NCBI GenBank assembly: GCA_964384465.1
Contig: CAYLLT010000008.1
Span: forward strand, 19,839-83,838
Length of the DNA: 64,000 bases
DNA from: CAYLLT01 sp964384465
GTDB taxonomy: Bacteria > Planctomycetota > Phycisphaerae > UBA1845 > PWPN01
Direction of reading: 5' to 3'
In this document: positions 41,307-50,312 of the stretch, one piece after another
Position numbering within the stretch: the first letter of the stretch is position 1
Layout: every line of letters starts with the position of its first letter
Made by a program: the position numbers and the translations under genes
Notes under the pieces: generated by a model
What the model was told of the DNA's origin: nothing
The model's input: the letters and a program-made list of their open reading frames with translations, nothing else
Database searches by the model: none

Positions 41307-42227
41307 TTGAAACGCCGACGGCATAAAAACAAGCCCGCCGCTCCGGCGAATGAACCGGTTGACCGCTGGGGCGCCACCGGCCTACAGAGTCTGCGATCTC
41401 TGGCCGGCTTGTTCTCACTGGTCATCGTGATCGGCGCCGCCGTTTATGGACTGGAGCGGCTCAAGGGCCGCGTTTACGCGCTTCCCGAATACAACCCGCC
41501 GGTCAAAGTCGAACTGGCCGAACCACCCGCCTGGGTCGAGCAGGAGCAGTGGTCCCCGCGAATTCTTTCGTCGATTCGCCTGGATTCGATCACTTCCGGC
41601 CTCGACGAAATGCTGGTCCGCCAGGTCGCCGATCAGATCAACCGCAGCGGCTGGGTCGCCGCCGTTAAACGCGTCACGCAGAACATGGACGGCACGATCC
41701 GCATCGCCTGCGATTACCGCCGCCCGATCGCCATGGTGCAGACGCGACGCGGCTACATCCCGGTGGACCGGCACGGCGTACGTCTGCCCGAAGTCTACCA
41801 GCAGGTTCCCGATGGCTCCGGCTGGATGTGCCTCTTCGGAGTCAAAGCTGAAACGCCGGAAGTCGGCGAGCCGTTCCAGGGCGATGATGCCGTCGCCGCC
41901 ATCCGCCTCGCCTGCGTGCTGTTTGACCAGGATTTTGCTCGGCGGATCGTCGCCATCGACGTGCAGAACTTTCGCGGCCGCATCAACAAACACGACACCC
42001 ACATTTGTCTGCGGACCCTCGACCGCGGCCGGATCGACTGGGGCTCAGCCATCGGCGAGGAAATCGAAGAGCCCAGCGTCCAGGATAAGCTCCGGACCAT
42101 CGCCCTGTACTTCAAGAAAGGCTCGTCCCACGCCCAGGTGGATGTCAGCGTTTATCGGAACGGCTGGATCGAACCCCGCGAGCGGGACGTTCGTACAGCC
42201 GATGGGGCGATGAGTCGCGACCGATAA
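41307..42227 (+). CDS. ftsQ: FtsQ/DivIB-like cell division protein
   Basis: A 306-residue bitopic protein with a basic cytoplasmic N-terminus, one membrane helix (about 32-50, LAGLFSLVIVIGAAVYG) and a periplasmic region with beta-rich POTRA-like and FtsQ-like parts (TIRIACDYRRPIAMVQTRRG, YIPVDRHGVRLPEVYQQV). The TTG start has GGAG before it. The position after ddl is the classical one for ftsQ. No ftsA or ftsZ follows; the next genes are unrelated membrane proteins. Confidence 0.8.
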   Translation: MKRRRHKNKPAAPANEPVDRWGATGLQSLRSLAGLFSLVIVIGAAVYGLERLKGRVYALPEYNPPVKVELAEPPAWVEQEQWSPRILSSIRLDSITSGLDEMLVRQVADQINRSGWVAAVKRVTQNMDGTIRIACDYRRPIAMVQTRRGYIPVDRHGVRLPEVYQQVPDGSGWMCLFGVKAETPEVGEPFQGDDAVAAIRLACVLFDQDFARRIVAIDVQNFRGRINKHDTHICLRTLDRGRIDWGSAIGEEIEEPSVQDKLRTIALYFKKGSSHAQVDVSVYRNGWIEPRERDVRTADGAMSRDR

Positions 42228-42238
42228 CGTCCAGGAAG

Positions 42239-42296
42239 TAGAAACTAAAGAACCAGAGACTAGAATGAGTGTGTCCAGTGTAGTGTATAGTTTCTA
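42239..42296 (+). repeat. Short inverted repeat after ftsQ
   Basis: TAGAAACTA (42239-42247) and TAGTTTCTA (42288-42296) frame an AT-rich tract with several TAG and GTG units. It is unlike the GC-rich surroundings. Confidence 0.4.
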
Positions 42297-42316
42297 GTTA
42301 TCTCGTTTGGTGCCGG

Positions 42317-43135
42317 ATGTTCGACGTTCAACCTGCGGCCGATCTGCTCTCCAGCGGTGTCAACCTGCTCCGCAACCACGTCCCGCCCGAGCGTTGGCCG
42401 AATCCGATCTTATGGTCGGCCCTCGCGATACCGATGGGTTTATTGTCGGCACTGTGGGGAGCACGTCTGCTGCGTGTGGTGTACGTGCTCGCGTTTATGG
42501 TTATCGGTGCCGCCGTCGGGTTCAGGGTTGCCGAAGCCCATCAGATCGATCGATTGATCGGGTTCATTCTCGGCGCGGGCTTCGCCGGGCTGATCGGGTA
42601 TCTGTTGTTCCGGTTGTGGCTGGGAGCGACCGCCGGCGCTTGTGCCGTGTTGCTTATGGCCGTCGTGACTGCGCCGCACCTCTCGGCGGTCATTCAGGAT
42701 TTCGACAACCACCGGCTGGGCGTCTCGACGGGTGAATATACTCTGGCGCAACCGGCCGGCTCGGCTCCGAACGGCTCTTACGCTGAGAGCCGGCAGTATC
42801 TGACGGAGATGAAGGATTACCTGTGGAAGAATCGCCCCGAACTGGTTTACAAGGGTGGTTTTCTCGTGGCGCTCGTATGGCTCCTGGGCTTGACCCTGGG
42901 GGCGGTGCTGCCGCGACTGACCATGGTGATCGCCACGTCGCTCATCGGAGTCGCTTCGCTGGCCATCGGGGCCGGCTATCTGCTGGCGATGCGCTGGCCC
43001 GATGCCTGGATCGCGGCAAAGGCTCACCCGCTTGGGTTGCTCGGGGGGCTTGCATTGCTGTTACTCGTATCCGTGTCCTTCCAGCTTCGATCCCGCCGTA
43101 TCGTATCTCCACCGCCGGCGCCCGCGACCGCTTGA
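42317..43135 (+). CDS. Polytopic membrane protein of unknown function (1 of 2)
   Basis: A 272-residue protein with about seven membrane helices: an N-terminal group (35-130, including LRVVYVLAFMVIGAAVGFRV), a soluble loop with NRPELVYKGG, and a C-terminal group (190-265). The glycine-rich alternation of helices with few charges suggests a TM7S3/DUF4203-like fold. No motif indicates transport or catalysis. It is followed after 69 nt by a shorter protein with a similar helix pattern. The function is not recognised. Confidence 0.6.
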   Translation: MFDVQPAADLLSSGVNLLRNHVPPERWPNPILWSALAIPMGLLSALWGARLLRVVYVLAFMVIGAAVGFRVAEAHQIDRLIGFILGAGFAGLIGYLLFRLWLGATAGACAVLLMAVVTAPHLSAVIQDFDNHRLGVSTGEYTLAQPAGSAPNGSYAESRQYLTEMKDYLWKNRPELVYKGGFLVALVWLLGLTLGAVLPRLTMVIATSLIGVASLAIGAGYLLAMRWPDAWIAAKAHPLGLLGGLALLLLVSVSFQLRSRRIVSPPPAPATA

Positions 43136-43204
43136 CCGGGCGAATCCGAACGAACACGATGATATCGGCCGCCGCCCTCGCGCGGCCTCAAAGGAGAGAG
43201 AGTC

Positions 43205-43825
43205 ATGTTCGATCTTAATCTGCCCAGCCTCATGGAAGATGTCGCCCGCCAGGGACTGGTCGTCGGACTGGTACTGGCCGGTGCTGGTCTTGTGTTCATC
43301 ATGCTGGGGTCGCGCATCTTCAAGGCGCTGATCTGCATCAGCTTCGGCGTGGTGGGGTTTTTCATCGGCGCCAGCATGCCCGTATCCGGCCCCGCCCAGC
43401 TTGGCCTGGGGATGCTCGCGGCAGCCGGTCTGTCCGCCGCCAGTGTCTTCTTCACCAAGTTCGCGGTGGCTGTCCTGGCCGGCGGGTGGGTCAGCGTCAT
43501 GGTCCAGGGGCTTGTCTATAGGCTGGGCATCAACGAGCACGTCTCACTCGCGCTGACCGTTTTCGCCTTCGCCGGCGCGGTGTCACTGAGCTTCATCATG
43601 TACCACGAGATCATCGCGTTTGTCACCAGCCTCGAAGGCTCGGTGCTCTGTCTGGGGGCTCTGATCATCTTCTTCAGCCAGAGTTCCCTCATGTGGTCGC
43701 ACTTCCGCGCCCTGCTGCTGAACAATCCTGTTTTCGGGCCATTTCTGATTTTGGTGGGCACCGTCACCGGTTTCTACCTACAATTGGCCGATCAGCGCGC
43801 CAAGGAATCGTCCGCATCCGTCTGA
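43205..43825 (+). CDS. Polytopic membrane protein of unknown function (2 of 2)
   Basis: A 206-residue protein with about seven short membrane helices (VVGLVLAGAGLVFIMLG, ALICISFGVVGFFIGAS, and later FLILVGTVTGFYLQLAD). AGGAGAGAG lies before the ATG. The N-terminus MFDLNLPSLMED echoes the MFDVQPAADLL start of the preceding gene, so the two may be diverged paralogues. There is no recognisable functional motif. Confidence 0.6.
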   Translation: MFDLNLPSLMEDVARQGLVVGLVLAGAGLVFIMLGSRIFKALICISFGVVGFFIGASMPVSGPAQLGLGMLAAAGLSAASVFFTKFAVAVLAGGWVSVMVQGLVYRLGINEHVSLALTVFAFAGAVSLSFIMYHEIIAFVTSLEGSVLCLGALIIFFSQSSLMWSHFRALLLNNPVFGPFLILVGTVTGFYLQLADQRAKESSASV

Positions 43826-43847
43826 TCAGTCAAAGCCCGCGCTATCA

Positions 43848-43873
43848 GAGCCCGAAGCACAAGCGAGGGTTTC
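43848..43873 (+). repeat. Repeat GAGCCCGAAGCRCAAGC, copy 1
   Basis: GAGCCCGAAGCACAAGCGAG; a second copy is at 49594-49619. It lies in the gap after the membrane-protein pair, next to a degenerate family D arm at about 43898. Confidence 0.55.
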
Positions 43874-43973
43874 TCTGCCAGCGTGTGCGGACGAACCATC
43901 GGACCCGCGACCGTGAGGCGGAGGCTCTTTGGGCGCGGTCTGACGTATTCTCACTGACGGAGCATTTGACGGC

Positions 43974-44756
43974 ATGCCTCCTCCACGCATCGGTGTCGTT
44001 CTGGATGGCTTCGGCCAGCCGGTCAAGCAGGCGTTGCAGTCGGCGGCGCAACTGTCTTTTTCCGACGTCGAGCTGCCTGCGATCTCAGGCGAGGTCGATC
44101 CCGCCGGACTGTCGCGCAGCGGCCGGCGGCATCTGCTGCATTTCATCTCCGGTCTCGGGCTGCAACTCTCCGCGCTCGGCGGCGATTTTGGCGGCGGACG
44201 GTTCAGCGATGTTCCCACACTGGAACAGCGTCTGCAAAAGACCCGCCGGATCATGGAAATGGCCGCCGAGTTACATGTGCCGGTTGTGACCAGCCATCTC
44301 GGGACCGTCGATCGAGAAAACAGGGAAGAGATGACGGAAGTGATGCGGCAATTGGCCGAAATGTCCGATCGCACCGGCACGCTGCTCGCCTTCGAAACCG
44401 GCTCTGCCGACCCCAACGATCTCAGCGAGTTACTGCGGGCAGTCGATTGCGCCACGTTGGGCGCCTGTTACGACCCCGCTTCGCTGCTGATCGACGGCTT
44501 TGACCCCCTGGCCGGCATCGCACCGCTCGCCAACCGCATCTGCCTGGCCCGCGTGCGCGACGCCGTCGCCGGTCCGAAGGGCCGCGCCGGTCACGAAGCA
44601 GCGGTGGGCCAGGGCCAGATCGACTTCGCCGAGTATCTCGCAGCGCTCGATCAGGCCGGCTACCGGCGGACTCTGTTCATCCGCCGCCTCGAAGCCAGAA
44701 ATCCGCTCCAGGAATTCGCCGACGCCAAGACTCGCATCGAGTCGCTGCTGCACTGA
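43974..44756 (+). CDS. TIM-barrel sugar phosphate isomerase/epimerase-like protein
   Basis: A 260-residue xylose-isomerase-like TIM barrel (AP_endonuc_2 type). It has DVELPAISGEVDPAGL, VPVVTSHLGTVDRENREEMT, LAFETGSADPNDLSELL, GACYDPASLLIDGFDP and EAAVGQGQIDFAEYLAAL. Metal-binding His, Glu and Asp residues sit at the expected barrel ends. The substrate is not identifiable. Next to no pathway partner. Confidence 0.7.
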   Translation: MPPPRIGVVLDGFGQPVKQALQSAAQLSFSDVELPAISGEVDPAGLSRSGRRHLLHFISGLGLQLSALGGDFGGGRFSDVPTLEQRLQKTRRIMEMAAELHVPVVTSHLGTVDRENREEMTEVMRQLAEMSDRTGTLLAFETGSADPNDLSELLRAVDCATLGACYDPASLLIDGFDPLAGIAPLANRICLARVRDAVAGPKGRAGHEAAVGQGQIDFAEYLAALDQAGYRRTLFIRRLEARNPLQEFADAKTRIESLLH

Positions 44757-44818
44757 TTCTGACTCGATCCGCACGTTCTTGTGGCAGAAATGAGGAATGC
44801 AGATCACCGCGCGTCCCC

Positions 44819-44854
44819 TCAATCCGCAATTCGCAATCCGAAATCCGCAATTCT
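44819..44854 (+). repeat. ATTGCGGATT-type repeat between convergent genes
   Basis: CTCAATCCGCAATTCGCAATC followed by further units, between the TIM-barrel gene and hisB, overlapping the hisB stop. Confidence 0.65.
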
Positions 44855-45494
44855 ATAGCACGCCCTTCGTGGACGGCACGGATTTCTCGCGCGGGTCGCG
44901 CTCCACCGCCATGCGCAGCGCTTTGCCCAACGATTTGAAGATCGCCTCGGCGATATGATGATTGTTGGTGCCGTAGGGAACGGTCACATGCAGGTTCATC
45001 TTCGCGTTCAGCGCCAGTGCGCGCAGGAATTCCTCCACCAGTTGCACGTCGAAGTCGCCGATCTTGGAGCCGCGGTATTTGACGCGATAGACGGTGGCCG
45101 CCCGCCCGGACAGATCCACCACCACCTGGGCGAGCGAGTCCTCCATCGGCGCGATGAAGAACCCGTACCGCCGGATACCGCGTTTATCCCCCACGGCCTG
45201 TCCGATCGCTTCACCCAGACAGATGCCGACGTCTTCGACTGTATGGTGATGATCGACGTGGAGATCGCCGCGGGCTTTGACCCGCAGGTCGATCAGCCCA
45301 TGACGGCCGATGTGGTTCAGCATGTGGTCAAAAAATCCGACGCCGGTATCCGCGCTCACCTCGCCGCTGCCGTCCAGGTCAATTGAGAGTTCTATCTGCG
45401 TCTCTTTAGTGGCACGCCGGATCGAAGCGCGACGATGATCGCCGGAACGTGTCGCCGGTTTTGCATTCCGCGTTCGACTTGCCCGTTTACTCAA
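44853..45494 (-). CDS. hisB: Imidazoleglycerol-phosphate dehydratase HisB
   Basis: Histidine biosynthesis enzyme; the monofunctional dehydratase form. Signatures are TKETQIELSIDLDGSG, FFDHMLNHIGRHG, DLHVDHHHTVEDVGICLG, RYGFFIAPMEDSLA and TNNHHIAEAIFKSLGKAL, the paired His/Asp/Glu motifs that bind two metal ions. A basic N-terminal extension of about 25 residues comes from a TTG start. It ends the - strand hisD-hisC-hisB set. Gap 45495-45524 has CCCTAA-type heptad repeats. Confidence 0.96.
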   Translation of the reverse strand: MSKRASRTRNAKPATRSGDHRRASIRRATKETQIELSIDLDGSGEVSADTGVGFFDHMLNHIGRHGLIDLRVKARGDLHVDHHHTVEDVGICLGEAIGQAVGDKRGIRRYGFFIAPMEDSLAQVVVDLSGRAATVYRVKYRGSKIGDFDVQLVEEFLRALALNAKMNLHVTVPYGTNNHHIAEAIFKSLGKALRMAVERDPREKSVPSTKGVL

Positions 45495-45524
45495 GACTGA
45501 CCCCTGAACTCTGAACCCTAAACC

Positions 45525-46574
45525 CTAACCCCTGGTCAATTCCGTCAGCGCCCCGATCAGCGCATCATTCTGTTCCGCCGTCCCGACCGTAATGCGCAGA
45601 CAATCGTCCAGCCCGGGACTGTTGAAGTATCGGACCAGGATTCGCCGCCCCTTGAGCGATTCGTACAACTCCCGCGCCGACGGCCGGCTCGCCCGTGCGA
45701 ACAGGAAATTCGATTCGCTGGGCAGCGCCGGCAGCCCCAGCCGTTCGAGTGCCGCCGTCAGCCGCTTCCGCTCCGATATCACCTTCTGCCGCGTCACTTC
45801 GCGGTATCCCTGATCGGCCAGCGCCGCCGAAGCCGCCGCAATTGCTACCGCATCGACGTTGTAGCTGTCCTTTACCTTCATCAGTCCGGAGATCAGGTCG
45901 CGGTGTCCGACCGCAAATCCGAACCGCAGGCCGGCCAGCGAGTATCCCTTCGACATGCTGCGCATCACCAGTACATTCGGCCGTGTCTTCGCCAGTGTCA
46001 TCGAATCCTCACGGGCAAAATCAACATACGCCTCGTCGATGCACAACACGCCGTGCAGCGCGTCCGCCAATTGCGCGAGTTGTTCGGTCGAAATGAACGT
46101 ACCCGTCGGCGAATTCGGATTTGCAATGTACGTGACCCGCCCCTGCGCCCGCACCAGCGCATCGACCGGCAGCGCGTAATCCCGCTCGAACGGCACTTCG
46201 CGCACGATCGACGCCTGGATTCCGCCCAGCACCGCATACAGCGTATAGGTCGGCGTTGGATAAACCAGTGCCGCCTCCGGCCCGCTGAACGCCCGCACGG
46301 TCATATTGAGAATGTCGTCCATCCCGTTGCCGCAGATCACCTGTTCCCGCGCCACCCCGAACACCGTCGCAGCCGTATCGCGGAATTGGTTCCCCAGCGG
46401 GTCGGGATACCGACGGAGCCGCTCCGGCGTGATACCCGCAATTGCCTCCATCACCTTAAGCGACGGCGGATACGGATTCTCATTCGTATTCAGCTTGATG
46501 ACGCCCGGATCGTCCGGCTGTTCGCCCGGCGTATACCCCTCCATCGCATCAATGTTCTGCCGAAAGTAACTCAT
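45525..46574 (-). CDS. hisC: Histidinol-phosphate aminotransferase HisC
   Basis: PLP enzyme of the histidine pathway. Motifs: KLNTNENPYPPSLKVMEA, RRYPDPLGNQFRD, VICGNGMDDILNM, YIANPNSPTGTF, LCIDEAYVDFA and the PLP lysine in VMRSMSKGYSLAGLRFGFAV. The ATG at 46574 with GAGAG upstream is preferred to a start 27 nt earlier. The C-terminus ends LIGALTELTRG. Confidence 0.95.
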   Translation of the reverse strand: MSYFRQNIDAMEGYTPGEQPDDPGVIKLNTNENPYPPSLKVMEAIAGITPERLRRYPDPLGNQFRDTAATVFGVAREQVICGNGMDDILNMTVRAFSGPEAALVYPTPTYTLYAVLGGIQASIVREVPFERDYALPVDALVRAQGRVTYIANPNSPTGTFISTEQLAQLADALHGVLCIDEAYVDFAREDSMTLAKTRPNVLVMRSMSKGYSLAGLRFGFAVGHRDLISGLMKVKDSYNVDAVAIAAASAALADQGYREVTRQKVISERKRLTAALERLGLPALPSESNFLFARASRPSARELYESLKGRRILVRYFNSPGLDDCLRITVGTAEQNDALIGALTELTRG

Positions 46575-46634
46575 GGGCGCTCTCGACAATTCCTCTCCCA
46601 CTTTCTCACCTTCTCACTTTCCAACTTTCGCACT

Positions 46635-47957
46635 TTACCCCTCCTGCGGCCGCGTGCGGATGCTCACCGACCGCGCATGCCCATCCAGCCCCTCGGCCCG
46701 GGCCAGCAACTCAATCGAAGACGCATCATGGGCCAGCCCGCCCGGCGTATACTCGATGATGCTCGTCCGTCGCTGAAAGCTCGTCGCCGACAGCCCGCTC
46801 CAGAATCGGGCCGTCCCGCCGGTCGGCAGCACGTGCGTCGGTCCGGCCACGTAGTCGCCCGCCGCCTCCGGCGTATGATGCCCAAGGAAAATCGCCCCTG
46901 CCGAATCGATCCGCTCGGCCAGTATCGCCGGCCGCTCCGTCTCCATCTGGAGATGCTCCGGCGCGATATCGTTGGCCAGCGCCACCGCTTCATCCATGTT
47001 CCGCACCAGCACGATCGCCCCATACAGATCGAGCGAGCGGCCCGCCGCCTCACGCCGCGGCAATGCCTCCATTTGCTTCTCGATCTGCGCCGCCACGTCC
47101 TGACCCAGCGCCCGATCGTCCGTCAGCAAAATCGAGCAGCCGGGATCGTGCTCCGCCTGGGCCAGCATGTCCGCGGCGATAAAGTCCGCGTGGCCCGACC
47201 CATCCGCGATGATCAGCAACTCGCTCGGACCGGCGAACATGTCCACATCGACGACGCCGTACAACCACCGTTTCGCCAGTTGTACATACACGCTGCCCGG
47301 CCCGACGATCTTGCATACGCGGCGCACGCGCTGTGTCCCGAGCGCCAGTGCGGCAATCGCCTGCGCCCCGCCCATGCGATAAACCTCGGTGACGCCCAGC
47401 TCGCCGGCCACCGCCAATATGATCGGGTGCACGTCGCCTTCGTGCCGCGGCGGTGTGACCAGCGCGATCTCCGGCACGCCCGCCACCTGCGCCGGCACCA
47501 CGCAGTGGATCGCCGACGACGGCAGCGGAGCCGCCGCCCCCGGAACGCAGACACCGACCCGTTCCAGCGGCCGGCTGCGGATGTACCGCCTCCTGCCCCC
47601 GCTGGTCAGCGCCGCCGGAGCGTCCGCCACCAGTGAGTGCTGGAACTCGCGCACCGATTCGATGGCATGGCGGATCGCCTTCCGCAGGCTTGCCGGCAGC
47701 CGCTCCGCCGCACGCGCGATCTCATCCTCCGGCACGCGAACCCGATCCGGCGGCACCTCGACGCCGTCCACGCGGGCCGTAATCTCGCTGACCGCTTGGT
47801 CGCCGCGCTGCCGGACGTCGGCAATGATCTCCCGCACCGTCCGCGATTCCGGCACATCGTCCAGAATCAGCCGGTCCAGCAGCAACGGCTCCCGCAGCTT
47901 GCGCAGCTCGGCGGTAGCATCCGTCTGGACAGAATCAATAATCCGTATGCTCGGCAT
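46635..47957 (-). CDS. hisD: Histidinol dehydrogenase HisD
   Basis: NAD-dependent zinc enzyme oxidising histidinol to histidine. It shows PLERVGVCVPGAAAPLPSS, YRMGGAQAIAALALGT, KIVGPGSVYVQLAKR, DMFAGPSELLIIAD, DMLAQAEHDPGC and NDIAPEHLQMETERP, covering the zinc and catalytic His residues. Length 440 is typical. It starts the his set; between it and hisC is a 60-nt polypurine tract of AAAGTGNGA-type units. Confidence 0.97.
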   Translation of the reverse strand: MPSIRIIDSVQTDATAELRKLREPLLLDRLILDDVPESRTVREIIADVRQRGDQAVSEITARVDGVEVPPDRVRVPEDEIARAAERLPASLRKAIRHAIESVREFQHSLVADAPAALTSGGRRRYIRSRPLERVGVCVPGAAAPLPSSAIHCVVPAQVAGVPEIALVTPPRHEGDVHPIILAVAGELGVTEVYRMGGAQAIAALALGTQRVRRVCKIVGPGSVYVQLAKRWLYGVVDVDMFAGPSELLIIADGSGHADFIAADMLAQAEHDPGCSILLTDDRALGQDVAAQIEKQMEALPRREAAGRSLDLYGAIVLVRNMDEAVALANDIAPEHLQMETERPAILAERIDSAGAIFLGHHTPEAAGDYVAGPTHVLPTGGTARFWSGLSATSFQRRTSIIEYTPGGLAHDASSIELLARAEGLDGHARSVSIRTRPQEG

Positions 47958-48067
47958 GTCGGACCGTGGGCATCCCGATGGGGCCGTGCGGGTCAGAGAG
48001 ACAAGGTGGTTATAGCGGAAAGACGTGGTGTTTTAAAGACTGGAGGCGAATGTGGATCGTGTGGCTG

Positions 48068-48146
48068 GGGTGGCACCGACAAGTTTGTTTTTGTCGGTGC
48101 GACTCGTAAGAATGCACGCACAAAAACGGACTTGTGCGTGCCACCC
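48068..48146 (+). repeat. Long palindrome upstream of hisD
   Basis: Ends GGGTGGCAC (48068) and GTGCCACCC (48146) are complementary, with internal copies of GACAAGT/ACTTGTG-like arms and a run of T. It lies in the 225-nt region between hisD and the small PAS-like gene and resembles the GTGGCAC end of the murE palindrome (30854). Confidence 0.6.
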
Positions 48147-48183
48147 AGGCTCATCTCCTTGAGGAAGTCATCGACTGAGGCGA

Positions 48184-48435
48184 TCAGCGCTCCGCAGTGC
48201 TGAGGTGGGCGATCGTGCGGCCGCGATGATCGACGATATCGAACAGAAGCATCCCGCCCTCATCGACGGAATGCCCCGACGCCGGTGGATTCCAATAGAC
48301 GCATCGGTGGGAAAGATCGTGTACCCAGATCGGATTCGATACGGCATCGTAAGTCCGCGCCAAGCTAGCCAGTTGCTCGTCTGAAAGTGCGGCCGGCGAG
48401 CATCTCGTCGGCATCCTCGCAACCGAAATCGACAT
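48184..48435 (-). CDS. Small PAS-like protein
   Basis: An 83-residue protein. The core LARTYDAVSNPIWVHDLSHR, then CVYWNPPA, and the terminal ILLFDIVDHRGRTIAHL-like segment (here MLLFDIVDHRGRTIAHLSTA) follow the first and last strands of a PAS fold, as in short sensor modules. GAGGAG about 8 nt upstream of the ATG supports translation. There is no kinase or output domain; it could be a truncated sensor. Confidence 0.5.
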   Translation of the reverse strand: MSISVARMPTRCSPAALSDEQLASLARTYDAVSNPIWVHDLSHRCVYWNPPASGHSVDEGGMLLFDIVDHRGRTIAHLSTAER

Positions 48436-48526
48436 ATCAACCGCTCCTCACAACCAGACGCACAGATCCGATGTTCTTGACCTTATCGGCCAACCCGTCA
48501 CAATCTCTTGAACGGGTCATGGAGAC

Positions 48527-49564
48527 ATGAATCAGATGTGGCTTAACCGCTTCCTTTGTCTTACAGCAACAGTATTCACGCCCCCGCTGCTCGGCTGTTT
48601 TCGTGTGGATCGGTTCCCAGAAAGCCCGCTGCTCTCGAATCAGCAGCAGCTCACCACACCGGCCATGGGTTTCGACAAGGCGGGCGAGGCCTATTTCTCA
48701 CCGGACGCCGGCAAGATCATCTTTCAGGCGGTCCCCACCGGGCAGGAGCATTACCAGATTTACGTGATGCCTCTTGAGGATCGCCGGCCGCGCATGGTCA
48801 GCACCGGCCGCGGCGAATGCACCTGCGCATTCTTCCGCCCCGACGGACGCAAGATCATTTTCGCCTCCAGTCATCTCGACCCCGGTTTGGCAGCTTCGCG
48901 ACCGACAACTGAGGAGAGCACGAGCGGCTACCGCGTCCAGCAGCGTCAATACGTCTGGAATTTCAACCCGCACATGGACATCTTCGAAGCCGACCCGGAC
49001 GGAGCCAACCTGCGGCAACTGACCGACGCGCCCGGCTACGACGCCGAAGGCGCCTACGGTCCCGACGGCAAACAGATCGCCTTCACCAGTCAGCGCACCG
49101 GCGATCTCGAAATCTGGGTCATGAATGCCGACGGCACATCCCCGCGCCGGATCACCAACGCGAAAGGCTATGACGGCGGCCCGTTCATCAGCCCCGACGG
49201 CCGCCGGATCATCTTCCGCGCCGATCGCCGCGGCGACGACCTGCTCCAGATCTTCGTCATCGACATGGACGGCAAGAACGAACGTCAACTCACAAACGAT
49301 CAGAACGTGAACTGGGGCCCATACTGGCATCCGGACGGCAGAAGTGTTATTTACGCGACGAGCCGCCACGGCCACCAGAATTACGAACTCTACCTGCTCA
49401 ACGTGCAGACCCTCGCCCAGCGTCGCGTCACCTTTACCGAAGGTTTCGACGGCCTGCCCGCCTTCAGCCCCGACGGCAAAAAACTGATGTGGACCTCCAA
49501 GCGCGGCCCCGACCATACCAGTCAGATATTCATTGCCGATTTCAAATTACCAAGCGCATTCTGA
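48527..49564 (+). CDS. TolB-like beta-propeller lipoprotein
   Basis: A 345-residue protein with a signal peptide and lipobox (LLGC, Cys at about residue 24) followed by six WD40-like PD40 repeats such as AEGAYGPDGKQIAFTSQRTG, DGGPFISPDGRRIIFRADRRG and NWGPYWHPDGRSVIYATSRHG. This is the TolB propeller architecture without the N-terminal TolB domain. It probably binds a partner at the membrane; the partner is not visible in the neighbourhood. Confidence 0.82.
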   Translation: MNQMWLNRFLCLTATVFTPPLLGCFRVDRFPESPLLSNQQQLTTPAMGFDKAGEAYFSPDAGKIIFQAVPTGQEHYQIYVMPLEDRRPRMVSTGRGECTCAFFRPDGRKIIFASSHLDPGLAASRPTTEESTSGYRVQQRQYVWNFNPHMDIFEADPDGANLRQLTDAPGYDAEGAYGPDGKQIAFTSQRTGDLEIWVMNADGTSPRRITNAKGYDGGPFISPDGRRIIFRADRRGDDLLQIFVIDMDGKNERQLTNDQNVNWGPYWHPDGRSVIYATSRHGHQNYELYLLNVQTLAQRRVTFTEGFDGLPAFSPDGKKLMWTSKRGPDHTSQIFIADFKLPSAF

Positions 49565-49593
49565 CCCATTTCTTTCAATCGCGCGCACCGTTG

Positions 49594-49619
49594 GAGCCCG
49601 AAGCGCAAGCAAGGGTTTC
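49594..49619 (+). repeat. Repeat GAGCCCGAAGCRCAAGC, copy 2
   Basis: GAGCCCGAAGCGCAAGCAAG, near-identical to the element at 43848-43873. Confidence 0.55.
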
Positions 49620-49688
49620 GCGCAAAACGCATCAAACTTCCCGAAATGCTCTGAAACGAACCAGGCTCAGGGATTCCAATCCCTGTGT

Positions 49689-50228
49689 TCAAACGAGTCG
49701 AACAATCAACCCCACCACTGCCCACGCCAGACCCGCGATGACCGGCGTGATCATGATCCGTGCAGTTGGCTTCCCATCGGCCGTGCGAAACGCGATGAAC
49801 CGCAGCAGTTCCCGCCGGGTCAGATAAGCCAGCACAACCACCGCCAGCCCGAACACCAGCAGGTTCGTCAGCAGGTTGAACGCCGTCCCCCGCAGCGTCC
49901 ACAGCGCCACCTCTACAGGGAGGTTAAAAAAGACCGTGTAATAGATCGCGCACGTCAGCCACCAACCCCACCCCCGCCGCATCGCCAGCCCCGCGCCCGA
50001 CGCACATAAAAAAACCGCGGGAACCAGCAGCGACGCCCACCGCGCCGCCGACCACGACCGTAGAGATTCCCCCGCTCCCACCATCGCCAGGACGATCGAC
50101 CCCGCCAGCACGAACTGCAACCCCGCCACCACGCCGATCCCCGCCGGTGGTTTCACGTATTCGAGCAGCGGATTACCGGATTCGGCAACCGACGGATCGG
50201 TGGGATCGAATTCGTGTTTCCCCGTCAT
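49689..50228 (-). CDS. Four-helix membrane protein of unknown function
   Basis: A 179-residue integral membrane protein with helices at about 29-50, 62-82, 85-108 and 115-135 (NLLTNLLVFGLAVVVLAYL), and a last helix near the C-terminus. A short acidic N-terminus precedes the first helix. No conserved catalytic residue pattern was recognised. Confidence 0.55.
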   Translation of the reverse strand: MTGKHEFDPTDPSVAESGNPLLEYVKPPAGIGVVAGLQFVLAGSIVLAMVGAGESLRSWSAARWASLLVPAVFLCASGAGLAMRRGWGWWLTCAIYYTVFFNLPVEVALWTLRGTAFNLLTNLLVFGLAVVVLAYLTRRELLRFIAFRTADGKPTARIMITPVIAGLAWAVVGLIVRLV

Positions 50229-50247
50229 CTTCGCCCTACACGAACAT

Positions 50248-50274
50248 GTTTAGCCGCGAGCGAAGGCGAGCGCG
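50248..50274 (+). repeat. Repeat family B, copy 2
   Basis: Begins GTTTAGCCGCGAGCGAAGGC; matches the copy at 4558-4584, in the gap between divergent genes. Confidence 0.7.
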
Positions 50275-50312
50275 ACGAACACACCCGCGTCCTGCCTGCT
50301 ATAATTGAACCG

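Noticed and set aside
45903..47636. 577-codon ORF on the + strand
   Set aside because: Antisense to hisC and hisD, extremely Arg/His-rich, no domain; the his genes are certain.
49655..49690. tRNA-like hairpin GGGATTCCAATCCC with a TTCAAAC sequence
   Set aside because: No full cloverleaf or acceptor stem can be drawn, and the loop order is wrong.
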